Shown: positions 8,564 to 13,662 of the stretch, one piece after another
Position numbering within the stretch: position 1 is the stretch's first letter
Layout: each line of letters begins with the position of its first letter
NCBI GenBank assembly: GCA_017628675.1
Contig: JAGBYS010000173.1
Coordinates: 1 to 18,129 of the forward strand
DNA length: 18,129 nt
Direction of reading: 5' to 3'
Source of the DNA: Tidjanibacter sp.
GTDB lineage: Bacteria; Bacteroidota; Bacteroidia; Bacteroidales; Rikenellaceae
Notes under the pieces: generated by a model
Database searches by the model: none
Seen by the model: the letters and a program-made list of their open reading frames with translations, nothing else
Told to the model about the DNA's origin: nothing
Position numbers and translations under genes: made by a program

Positions 8564-8602
8564 ACGACACAAGGGATGGCATAATGCCATCCCTTGTGTC
8601 GT
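8564..8602. repeat. Long perfect hairpin abutting tRNA-Thr
   Basis: Two 19-bp arms (ACGACACAAGGGATGGCAT and its complement) around a single central A, beginning two bases from the tRNA 3' end. It lacks a T-run on either side, so it is not a textbook terminator. It may stop transcription, mark the tRNA 3' end for processing, or be an element end. Confidence 0.65.
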
Positions 8603-8603
8603 G

Positions 8604-8676
8604 AGCCGAAAGCGGGACTCGAACCCGCGACCTTTTCATTACGCGTGAAACGCTCTACCACCTGAGCTATTTCGGC
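8604..8676 (-). tRNA. tRNA-Thr (anticodon CGT)
   Basis: A 73-nt cloverleaf on the minus strand: acceptor GCCGAAA paired with TTTCGGC, D-arm GCTC-AGGTGGTA-GAGC, anticodon stem TTTCA/TGAAA around the loop CGCGTAA, and T-arm GCGGG-TTCGAGT-CCCGC. The anticodon is CGT, reading ACG (threonine). The discriminator base is T and CCA is not encoded. A TATCTTTG promoter box lies 34 bases upstream. Confidence 0.95.
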
Positions 8677-8710
8677 ACCCTGGCCGATTTGGTTTCGGTT
8701 TTATTGGGCG

Positions 8711-8718
8711 CAAAGATA
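8711..8718 (-). promoter_or_regulatory. -7 box of the tRNA-Thr promoter
   Basis: TATCTTTG on the minus strand, 34 bases before the tRNA 5' end. The -33 position, 20 bases upstream, falls in a heptanucleotide repeat and reads AACTTT rather than TTTG. Confidence 0.65.
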
Positions 8719-8723
8719 CAACG

Positions 8724-8744
8724 CAAAGTTGAAAATTGAAAGTT
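8724..8744. repeat. Heptanucleotide array (GAAAGTT type)
   Basis: Three 7-base units: CAAAGTT, GAAAATT, GAAAGTT. They occupy the -33 to -7 interval of the tRNA-Thr promoter. The same motif family occurs upstream of apbE and at the ends of uvrD and apbE. Confidence 0.7.
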
Positions 8745-8843
8745 GCAAGGGGAAATTTGTGTCAATTTTATCCCCCGCGGCCATCGTGCGGTGCACTTCG
8801 ACACTCTGCCAAGGCGTTTCTGAGGGGCGCTTGCCCTCCTCGG

Positions 8844-9815
8844 CTACTGTAGTTTGATCTCCTCGATGCTCACCAGCTTATTGACAATCGCATAGATCGT
8901 GAGGCCGGCCGGGGAGTGGATCTGCAGCTTGGCGGTGATGTTGCGGCGGTGGGTGGTGACTGTGTGCACCGAGAGGCACAGGCGGTCGGCTATCTCCTTG
9001 CTGGTCATACCCTTGGCGATGCAGCCGATGATCTCCTTTTCGCGATCGGAGAGTTGCTCGGGGATATTCTCGTCGCTCGGAATCTGCTCCTCGTCGTAGC
9101 CCGCACCCTGGCTCTTGAGCGACTCCTCGAGCCTCACAACGGCAGGCACAAAGAGGTTGTCCTCCACAAGGCAGTGGGTGGCGATGTCGTTCTCGCAGTT
9201 GATGATGTCGAAGAGCACCGAGTGGAGCTCCTCGGCACTACCCTCCTGGGGGTAGTAGCGGATGATGACGCTCTTGAGCTCAGAGAGTTTGTCCGACAGG
9301 CGCGAATCGCGGCTGGAGTGCTTCTCGGCGAAGGTTTCGATGGTATAGTCGCGATTGAGGTAACCCTTCATGAGCGACTCCACATAGGCGAAGACGGTGG
9401 AGTTTTCGTGCTCCATATGTCGGCGCACCTCGGCCACATAGTCGTCGTAGAACTTGAGGATGAGCAGTGCGACCTCGTCCTTGCCCGAGCAGTCGATGGC
9501 GGAGATGAGCTTGCGCCTGATGGCGGGGAGGTTGAAGTCGAGGAACCAGAGGTGGGCCCTCTTGAGGTAGTCGATGAGCTGCTGCAGGGAGAGCTCCGCA
9601 TCGTCCCACTCGTGACCGCTGGTGTAGTTGGCCACGGCGAGGAAGGTTGCCGTGTCGACACCCTTGGCGGCGCATATCTCGCCCACGGTCTTGTCGCCAA
9701 AACCGAGAGGAATGCCAAAGCGGCTCATAACGAAAAGTATTGAACCATTGTCGTTTATGAGTTCGCGCAGTTTGTCTGTTGCGCGGTAGTGGGTGTGGTT
9801 GTGTGGGATGCTCAT
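8844..9815 (-). CDS. LuxR-type transcription regulator with ScdA_N/hemerythrin-like sensor region
   Basis: A 323-residue protein. Residues about 12-65 (DKLRELINDNG, FGIPLGFGDKTVGEIC) resemble the N-terminal domain of ScdA/YtfE-type iron-centre repair proteins. Residues about 78-235 are helical and hemerythrin-like, with spaced candidate ligands His88, His133, His136, Glu137, His198, His214 and Glu218 (notably HMEHE). Residues about 255-310 are a LuxR-type helix-turn-helix (LSDREKEIIGCIAKGMTSKE, then DRLCLSVHTVTTHRRNI). The likely role is a one-component regulator sensing oxygen, nitric oxide or iron status at a di-iron site and controlling transcription; that is inference from the domains. 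It has its own promoter and no operon partner here. The ATG at 9815 is supported by the TAACTTTG box 28 bases upstream. Confidence 0.85.
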   Translation of the reverse strand: MSIPHNHTHYRATDKLRELINDNGSILFVMSRFGIPLGFGDKTVGEICAAKGVDTATFLAVANYTSGHEWDDAELSLQQLIDYLKRAHLWFLDFNLPAIRRKLISAIDCSGKDEVALLILKFYDDYVAEVRRHMEHENSTVFAYVESLMKGYLNRDYTIETFAEKHSSRDSRLSDKLSELKSVIIRYYPQEGSAEELHSVLFDIINCENDIATHCLVEDNLFVPAVVRLEESLKSQGAGYDEEQIPSDENIPEQLSDREKEIIGCIAKGMTSKEIADRLCLSVHTVTTHRRNITAKLQIHSPAGLTIYAIVNKLVSIEEIKLQ

Positions 9816-9843
9816 AGCTCGCAGTAGGTTGTTATTTCGGGTG

Positions 9844-9851
9844 CAAAGTTA
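9844..9851 (-). promoter_or_regulatory. -7 box upstream of the hemerythrin-LuxR gene
   Basis: TAACTTTG on the minus strand, 28 bases before the ATG at 9815. No good TTTG lies 19-21 bases further upstream, which fits a promoter that needs an activator. Confidence 0.65.
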
Positions 9852-9882
9852 CGATTTTTTCCCCAACCTCGCATACCTACTT

Positions 9883-9909
9883 GTAGTGAAAAGTATATGT
9901 TTTCACTAC
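9883..9909. promoter_or_regulatory. 10-bp inverted repeat: terminator or operator
   Basis: GTAGTGAAAA (9883-9892), a 7-base spacer, and TTTTCACTAC (9900-9909) pair perfectly. The right arm covers the endonuclease stop codon, so it may end the restriction operon. Its centre is also about 45 bases upstream of the -7 box of the hemerythrin-LuxR gene, a normal place for a LuxR-type activator site. The sequence does not decide between the two. Confidence 0.55.
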
Positions 9910-10616
9910 TTCCCCTCAAACTCATTTTTGAGGCGTTCGTATATTTTTCTGCGAATTTCCTTGGTACACTTGTCTATTACTTTTTCGTTGGCGACTCCCA
10001 CAACTCGCCCTTTATGGTCGTAAATCCAGTTGTTTCGGTCTGGGCGGTTGCATTTCTCGCACTGAGGAATGATGTTACCCATTTCCAAGGGCTTGTTGGG
10101 ATTCATATGAGCCTTATGAAGAACTGTTGTCACATTGGGCCAATGAAAACTCGGTTCGCCCTCTTTGGAACCACAAGTGGCACAACGATAGCCGTAACTC
10201 TTTTTGAGTTCTTCGAAATAGTTGTCACCGGCAATGTTTTCACGACGCAGATTTGTAAATCCTGGATAGTGGCTCTCCAGTGATTCCAACTTGTACTCTC
10301 CCGCTTTGAGTTGCAGGGATGCGTTGTCTTTGCGTGTGCCCGATAGGATGTACCAACCTTTCTGGGCGGCCAAGTGACGAGCTTGTTGAACATCGTTTGT
10401 GTCGGGGTAAAATGTTCTGATGAATGCAGTTAGTTCATCCTTGGACACAATGTGGGTGTTGGGATAGTCGCGGCATAGGTAGACCAAAGTTAAAGCATCC
10501 TTTGTATATCTCCCTTTGGATTGCAATTTTGGCAAGTTTACACCGTATTTTTCCAAGTGGGTCTTGTGGTAGCCTTTGATGTGGTTGTAGATTTCCTTGA
10601 TTTCTTGGTCTTTCAT
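9906..10616 (-). CDS. HNH-family type II restriction endonuclease
   Basis: A 236-residue protein whose C-terminal half is an HNH nuclease with a zinc-binding frame: Cys145-x2-Cys148 and Cys186-x2-Cys189, with LHKAH (His167, His170) and the later Asn181 and Asn190 between or beside them (NIIPQCEKCN). This is the beta-beta-alpha-metal arrangement of HNH restriction enzymes. The N-terminal 130 residues have no motif I recognise and may carry target recognition. The gene follows the controller gene by 5 bp and a cytosine methyltransferase diverges upstream, so a type II restriction role is well supported by context. The recognition sequence cannot be deduced. Base composition is clearly more AT-rich than in the flanking genes. 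Confidence 0.82.
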   Translation of the reverse strand: MKDQEIKEIYNHIKGYHKTHLEKYGVNLPKLQSKGRYTKDALTLVYLCRDYPNTHIVSKDELTAFIRTFYPDTNDVQQARHLAAQKGWYILSGTRKDNASLQLKAGEYKLESLESHYPGFTNLRRENIAGDNYFEELKKSYGYRCATCGSKEGEPSFHWPNVTTVLHKAHMNPNKPLEMGNIIPQCEKCNRPDRNNWIYDHKGRVVGVANEKVIDKCTKEIRRKIYERLKNEFEGK

Positions 10617-10621
10617 AGCTG

Positions 10622-10843
10622 CTATTCAAAAAAATACGACAAATCTTTTCCGTAGCGCTTGGCTAGGTGTGCAAGCATTATTGCGGAGATGTTTATCTCT
10701 GCGTTTTCAATTTTGGATAGGTGGCTTTGGGATATTATGCCCTCGTTTTGGAGGTCGGTTTGTTTGATGTTCAATTCGTTTCGCACTTGGTAGAGCTTAC
10801 GAGCCAACCTGTATTTTTCTTTGGTAGAATCAGATTTCTTCAT
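10622..10843 (-). CDS. XRE-family controller (C) protein of the restriction-modification system
   Basis: A 73-residue protein that is almost entirely one XRE/Cro-type helix-turn-helix, about residues 15-70 (ELNIKQTDLQNEGIISQSHL, then SKIENAEINI). Size, fold and position just ahead of the endonuclease gene (5-bp gap) are those of restriction-modification C proteins. Such proteins bind as dimers to control their own and the endonuclease gene, delaying cleavage until methylation is complete. A TAAATTTG box ends 4 bases before the ATG, so the message probably has no 5' leader, as often seen for C genes. A palindrome that could be its operator lies at 10871-10887. Confidence 0.88.
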   Translation of the reverse strand: MKKSDSTKEKYRLARKLYQVRNELNIKQTDLQNEGIISQSHLSKIENAEINISAIMLAHLAKRYGKDLSYFFE

Positions 10844-10847
10844 ACTA

Positions 10848-10855
10848 CAAATTTA
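10848..10855 (-). promoter_or_regulatory. -7 box of the controller/endonuclease promoter
   Basis: TAAATTTG on the minus strand, four bases from the ATG of the controller gene, predicting a leaderless transcript. The matching -33 region falls in the palindrome at 10871-10887 and lacks a TTG, so it looks weak without help. Confidence 0.6.
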
Positions 10856-10870
10856 TGTGTTTTAGTTCTG

Positions 10871-10887
10871 TATTCCATATTGGAATA
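10871..10887. promoter_or_regulatory. Palindromic operator candidate (C-box) shared by divergent restriction-modification promoters
   Basis: TATTCCA-TAT-TGGAATA has perfect 7-bp arms. It contains the TTG of the methyltransferase -33 element (10880-10882) and covers the -33 region of the controller promoter. A dimeric controller bound here could act on both. A degenerate half-like site (CTCCAATAT, 10913-10921) overlaps the methyltransferase start point. Confidence 0.65.
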
Positions 10888-10910
10888 TTTATATTTAGTC
10901 TGTATATTTG
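10880..10910 (+). promoter_or_regulatory. Promoter of the methyltransferase gene
   Basis: TTG at 10880-10882 and TATATTTG at 10903-10910, 20 bases apart, with the ATG 22 bases after the -7 box. This places the true start at ATG 10932 rather than a TTG at 10908 inside the promoter. Confidence 0.75.
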
Positions 10911-10931
10911 CACTCCAATATAGTTGTAGTT

Positions 10932-12074
10932 ATGCCATATAGGGTTGTGGATTTATTTGCTGGTGTAGGAGGTTTGAGTTATGGGTTTGCTCATGACACA
11001 GACTTTCAAATTGTTGCTGCAAATGAGATTCTGAAACCTATGGCCGATGCTTACAGCGCAAATCATCCTTCTGTAAAGGTCTACAATAAGGACATAAAAG
11101 AGTTCGGTATATGCGATTTGCAGACTGATTTAGGTCTAAATAGTGGCGATGTTGATGTGGTTGTTGGTGGGCCTCCTTGTCAAGCCTATTCAACCGTGGG
11201 CAAGCGACTTATTGATGATCCTCGAGGTAAGTTGTTCCAAGAGTATTTCCGCCTATTGACCGAGATTCGACCTCGAGTGTTCGTCTTCGAGAATGTCAAG
11301 GGACTCCTCTCGATTCAGGGAGGTGGGCTCATTCGTCAGATTGTAGAGTTGTTTGAGAGCGTGGGTTATTCCGTGCATATGAAACTTCTGAATGCGGCAG
11401 ACTATGGCGCGCCCCAGATTCGTGAGCGTGTTATTTTGGTGGGTACATTGGGGGAAGCAAGCTTTGTCTATCCTAAGCCTACACACGCTAATCATGCCAC
11501 AGTCGGAGTGACGAAATATAGGCTCCCATATGTGACGGTTGGCGAGGCGTTGGGCGATTTGCCCTCCATTGAGTCTGGAGGTGCTGGCTATGAGTATGCT
11601 TGTGAGCCACAGAACGACTATCAGCGACTTATGAGAGAGGGGGCTCCAGAGAGGATTTTGGAGCACGAATGTTCGCGGAATAGCGATAAACTTATTGCTA
11701 TAATGAAGGCTCTGCCTGATGGTGGCTCTCCCAAAGATATAGCCGAGGAGTTGCGTCCAAGCAGTGGTTTTGCCAATACCTATTGTCGTTTGTGGTGGAA
11801 TAAGCCGAGCACAACTATTACCCGCAATCTTGGTTGCCCATCATCTTCGCGTTGTATACACCCTCGAGACCCACGACCTTTGACCACACGCGAGGCGGCA
11901 AGGTTGCAGGGCTTCCCCGATAATTATGTTTTTTGTGGTACGCGCAGTGATAAACACCTACAAATAGGCAATGCCGTTCCCACTTTTCTATCCATCGCGA
12001 TAAAGGACTCCGTAAAACAATATCTCCGTGGGGAATCTCCCCAACAGGATGTACACGAGCAGACCCTCTTCTAA
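10932..12074 (+). CDS. DNA (cytosine-5-)-methyltransferase of a type II restriction-modification system
   Basis: A 380-residue C5-methyltransferase with all the main motifs in order: AdoMet-binding motif I DLFAGVGGLSYGF (7-19), catalytic motif IV GGPPCQAYS with nucleophile Cys83, motif VI ENV (120-122), motif VIII QIRERVILVG (162-171), motif IX region PLTTREAARLQGFPDNY (316-332) and motif X QIGNAVP (344-350). The target-recognition region lies at about 175-310 and sets the specificity, which cannot be read by eye. It should methylate the site cut by the HNH enzyme. The gene is AT-richer than the flanking genes, in line with horizontal gain, and ends in a terminator whose stem starts within the last codons. 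Confidence 0.96.
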   Translation: MPYRVVDLFAGVGGLSYGFAHDTDFQIVAANEILKPMADAYSANHPSVKVYNKDIKEFGICDLQTDLGLNSGDVDVVVGGPPCQAYSTVGKRLIDDPRGKLFQEYFRLLTEIRPRVFVFENVKGLLSIQGGGLIRQIVELFESVGYSVHMKLLNAADYGAPQIRERVILVGTLGEASFVYPKPTHANHATVGVTKYRLPYVTVGEALGDLPSIESGGAGYEYACEPQNDYQRLMREGAPERILEHECSRNSDKLIAIMKALPDGGSPKDIAEELRPSSGFANTYCRLWWNKPSTTITRNLGCPSSSRCIHPRDPRPLTTREAARLQGFPDNYVFCGTRSDKHLQIGNAVPTFLSIAIKDSVKQYLRGESPQQDVHEQTLF

Positions 12075-12093
12075 ATGTAGGAGAGGGTTTTTT
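12063..12093 (+). terminator. Rho-independent terminator of the methyltransferase gene
   Basis: ACCCTCT (12063-12069) pairs with AGAGGGT (12082-12088), followed by a run of T. The left arm lies in the last codons before the stop. Confidence 0.8.
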
Positions 12094-12114
12094 GTGGGGT
12101 GCCGTTGCACATGT

Positions 12115-12843
12115 CTAAAATACCTCCGAGAGGATGCGTAGCGAGGATATGGAGTGGATGGTGTCGAGGTGGTAGCCGAAGTAGGCCAGCAGCGAGGCGA
12201 TGAAGTCTTTGCGCTGGAGGCGTGAGAGGGGGAGAGAGCCGAGTGCGGAGGCGTCTATCTCCATAAGTTTGTGGAGCAGACGGGTGTTTTCGGCGTTGAT
12301 GTAGAGACCGCTGCGTGGGAGGGTCTGCGAGAAGGTGCCGTTCTCGATGTCGAAGATGTCGCCCTCGCGCCACTCGCCCGAGGGGTAGAAGCCCAGAAAG
12401 CGGCTCAGCCCCACCATAAACCAGAGGTGGAAGTTGGGCACACCCTCCTCCATAACATCGAGTGCCACGACCGAGTGGTAGACATAGTCGAACAGTGGCG
12501 AGTTGGGCTCCACCTCGCGCACAAGGCGGTAGAGGAGCTCCGACATAAAGAGTGCTATGGTGCTCTTTCTCACATCGAAAGGTATGCTCTGCAGAGGCAC
12601 CGCAAGGCTCACCTCGCCGAGCCTGTCGAGCTCCGTCTTGCTGCTTTCGATGCCCACGAAGTCGAGCAGAAACATAGGCTGAAAGAGGGCCCCTTTGCCA
12701 CCCTTGCGGCCGCCGCCCTTGCCGAGTCCCTGGACCATATAGCCACGCCTGCCCACCGCATCCGTGAGGATGTGGGCAACCATCGACGACTCGCCATATT
12801 TGAGGGTGTTGAGGACTATGCCTCGGGCCTTATACTGTTTCAT
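12115..12843 (-). CDS. recO: DNA repair protein RecO
   Basis: A 242-residue protein beginning MKQYKARGIVLNTLKYGESS, the OB-fold start of RecO, with ILTDAVGRRGYMVQGLG shortly after. RecO works with RecR and RecF to load RecA on SSB-coated single-stranded DNA in gap repair. The middle and C-terminal parts are helical and show no Cys4 zinc motif, as is common in this phylum. ATG 12843 is chosen because the sequence before it is Pro/Arg-rich and is the end of nth read in another frame. It starts 4 bp after the nth stop, so the two are co-transcribed. Its 3' end converges on the methyltransferase gene. Confidence 0.93.
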   Translation of the reverse strand: MKQYKARGIVLNTLKYGESSMVAHILTDAVGRRGYMVQGLGKGGGRKGGKGALFQPMFLLDFVGIESSKTELDRLGEVSLAVPLQSIPFDVRKSTIALFMSELLYRLVREVEPNSPLFDYVYHSVVALDVMEEGVPNFHLWFMVGLSRFLGFYPSGEWREGDIFDIENGTFSQTLPRSGLYINAENTRLLHKLMEIDASALGSLPLSRLQRKDFIASLLAYFGYHLDTIHSISSLRILSEVF

Positions 12844-12847
12844 TTTG

Positions 12848-13492
12848 TTATCTGTTCTCCTCCTTGGGTGCCGACTTACACCAGCGGCGTATGCCACACT
12901 CCTGACACTTGGGCTTGCGTGCGGTGCAGACATAACGGCCGTGCAGTATGAGCCAATGGTGGGCGATGGGGAGCAGATGGCTGGGAAAACCCCTCTCGAG
13001 CTGCTCCTCGGCCTGGAGAGGTGTCTTGGCGCCGATGGTGAGGCCCACCCTGCGCGACACCCTGAAGACGTGGGTATCCACGGGCATCACCTCCCTGCCA
13101 AAGAGCACGGCGGCCACCACATTGGCCGTCTTGCGACCCACGCCCGGCAGACGCTCCAGCTCGGCCACCGTGTCGGGCACCACGCCACCATACTCTGCCA
13201 CGAGCATCTTGGCCATACGGGCCAGATTGCGGGCCTTGTTGTTGGGGTAGGAGATGCTCTTGATGTAGGGGTAGATATCCTCGGCCTCCACCTCGGCCAT
13301 CTTCTCGGGGGTGGGGAAGCGGTCAAAGAGGGCGGGAGTGGTGAGGTTTACACGGCGGTCGGTACACTGCGCCGAGAGCATCACGGCCACCACAAGCTCG
13401 TAGGGCGAGGAGAACTCCAACTCGCTCTCCGCCACGGGCATAGCCTCCGAAAAATACTCCACCAGGCCACTATATCTTTCCTCTCTTCTCAT
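12848..13492 (-). CDS. nth: Endonuclease III (DNA glycosylase/AP lyase)
   Basis: A 214-residue base-excision repair enzyme that removes oxidised pyrimidines and nicks the abasic site. The helix-hairpin-helix LERLPGVGRKTANVV carries the catalytic lysine, Lys121, and VDTHVFRVSRR carries the catalytic aspartate, Asp139. The C-terminal iron-sulphur loop is C-x6-C-x2-C-x5-C (Cys189, 196, 199, 205), the normal [4Fe-4S] spacing. ATG 13492 gives the usual family length. The frame stays open upstream to 13561 but only through an AT-rich heptanucleotide array, so that extension is rejected. Followed by recO. Confidence 0.96.
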   Translation of the reverse strand: MRREERYSGLVEYFSEAMPVAESELEFSSPYELVVAVMLSAQCTDRRVNLTTPALFDRFPTPEKMAEVEAEDIYPYIKSISYPNNKARNLARMAKMLVAEYGGVVPDTVAELERLPGVGRKTANVVAAVLFGREVMPVDTHVFRVSRRVGLTIGAKTPLQAEEQLERGFPSHLLPIAHHWLILHGRYVCTARKPKCQECGIRRWCKSAPKEENR

Positions 13493-13522
13493 TTTTTCTT
13501 TGTCTATAGTCGAAGGTCTAAA

Positions 13523-13542
13523 GTCTAACTGACCTAAGGCTT
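13523..13542. repeat. Small dispersed repeat (GACCTAAGGCTT), copy 1
   Basis: GTCTAACTGACCTAAGGCTT here and GTCTACCGACCTAAGGCTT at 16215-16233 are nearly identical, in the same orientation, and both are intergenic. Confidence 0.5.
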
Positions 13543-13545
13543 GAG

Positions 13546-13580
13546 AAAATTCAAAATGCAAAATTCAAAATTCAAAATTG
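13546..13580. repeat. Heptanucleotide array (AAAATTC)5
   Basis: Five consecutive 7-base units: AAAATTC, AAAATGC, AAAATTC, AAAATTC, AAAATTG. They lie upstream of nth. Confidence 0.8.
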
Positions 13581-13611
13581 TTGAGATGGCCATACCTTAG
13601 ATACTTTATTG

Positions 13612-13656
13612 CCTTTCGGCCCTTTTAGCCCTTTTAGCCCTTTCGGCCCTTTCGGC
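13612..13656. repeat. 9-bp tandem array (CCTTTCGGC/CCTTTTAGC)
   Basis: Five consecutive 9-base units in the order CGGC, TAGC, TAGC, CGGC, CGGC types, followed by a broken sixth. The array lies six bases beyond the uvrD-like stop codon, between it and nth. Confidence 0.8.
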
Positions 13657-13662
13657 CCTTTC

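Larger units (their letters stand above)
8301..8603. other. Patchwork non-coding stretch with hairpins, a REP-like element and tRNA-like fragments
   Basis: No credible gene is present. In order it holds about 100 bases with no recognised signal, a terminator-like hairpin (8401-8432), a copy of the tRNA-Thr 3' end (8433-8454), a REP-like repeat (8487-8530), a plus-strand T-arm-like fragment AGGTCGCAGGTTCGAGT (8533-8549), and a long perfect hairpin (8564-8602) abutting the tRNA gene. Short open frames here run straight through these repeats and are rejected as coding. Confidence 0.7.

Noticed and set aside
8318..8590. 90-codon minus-strand frame
   Set aside because: It crosses the terminator, tRNA tail copy and REP-like repeat; its peptide is only translated repeat.
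10908..10931. Upstream TTG start for the methyltransferase
   Set aside because: It lies within the -7 box; ATG 10932 gives the normal start just before motif I.
12844..12933. N-terminal extension of RecO
   Set aside because: It is the end of nth read in another frame; the OB-fold begins at MKQYKARG.
13493..13561. N-terminal extension of nth
   Set aside because: Encoded by the AAAATTC array and absent from the family; ATG 13492 fits family length.
13546..13656. CRISPR array
   Set aside because: Units are 7 and 9 bases, contiguous and without spacers; no cas genes nearby.
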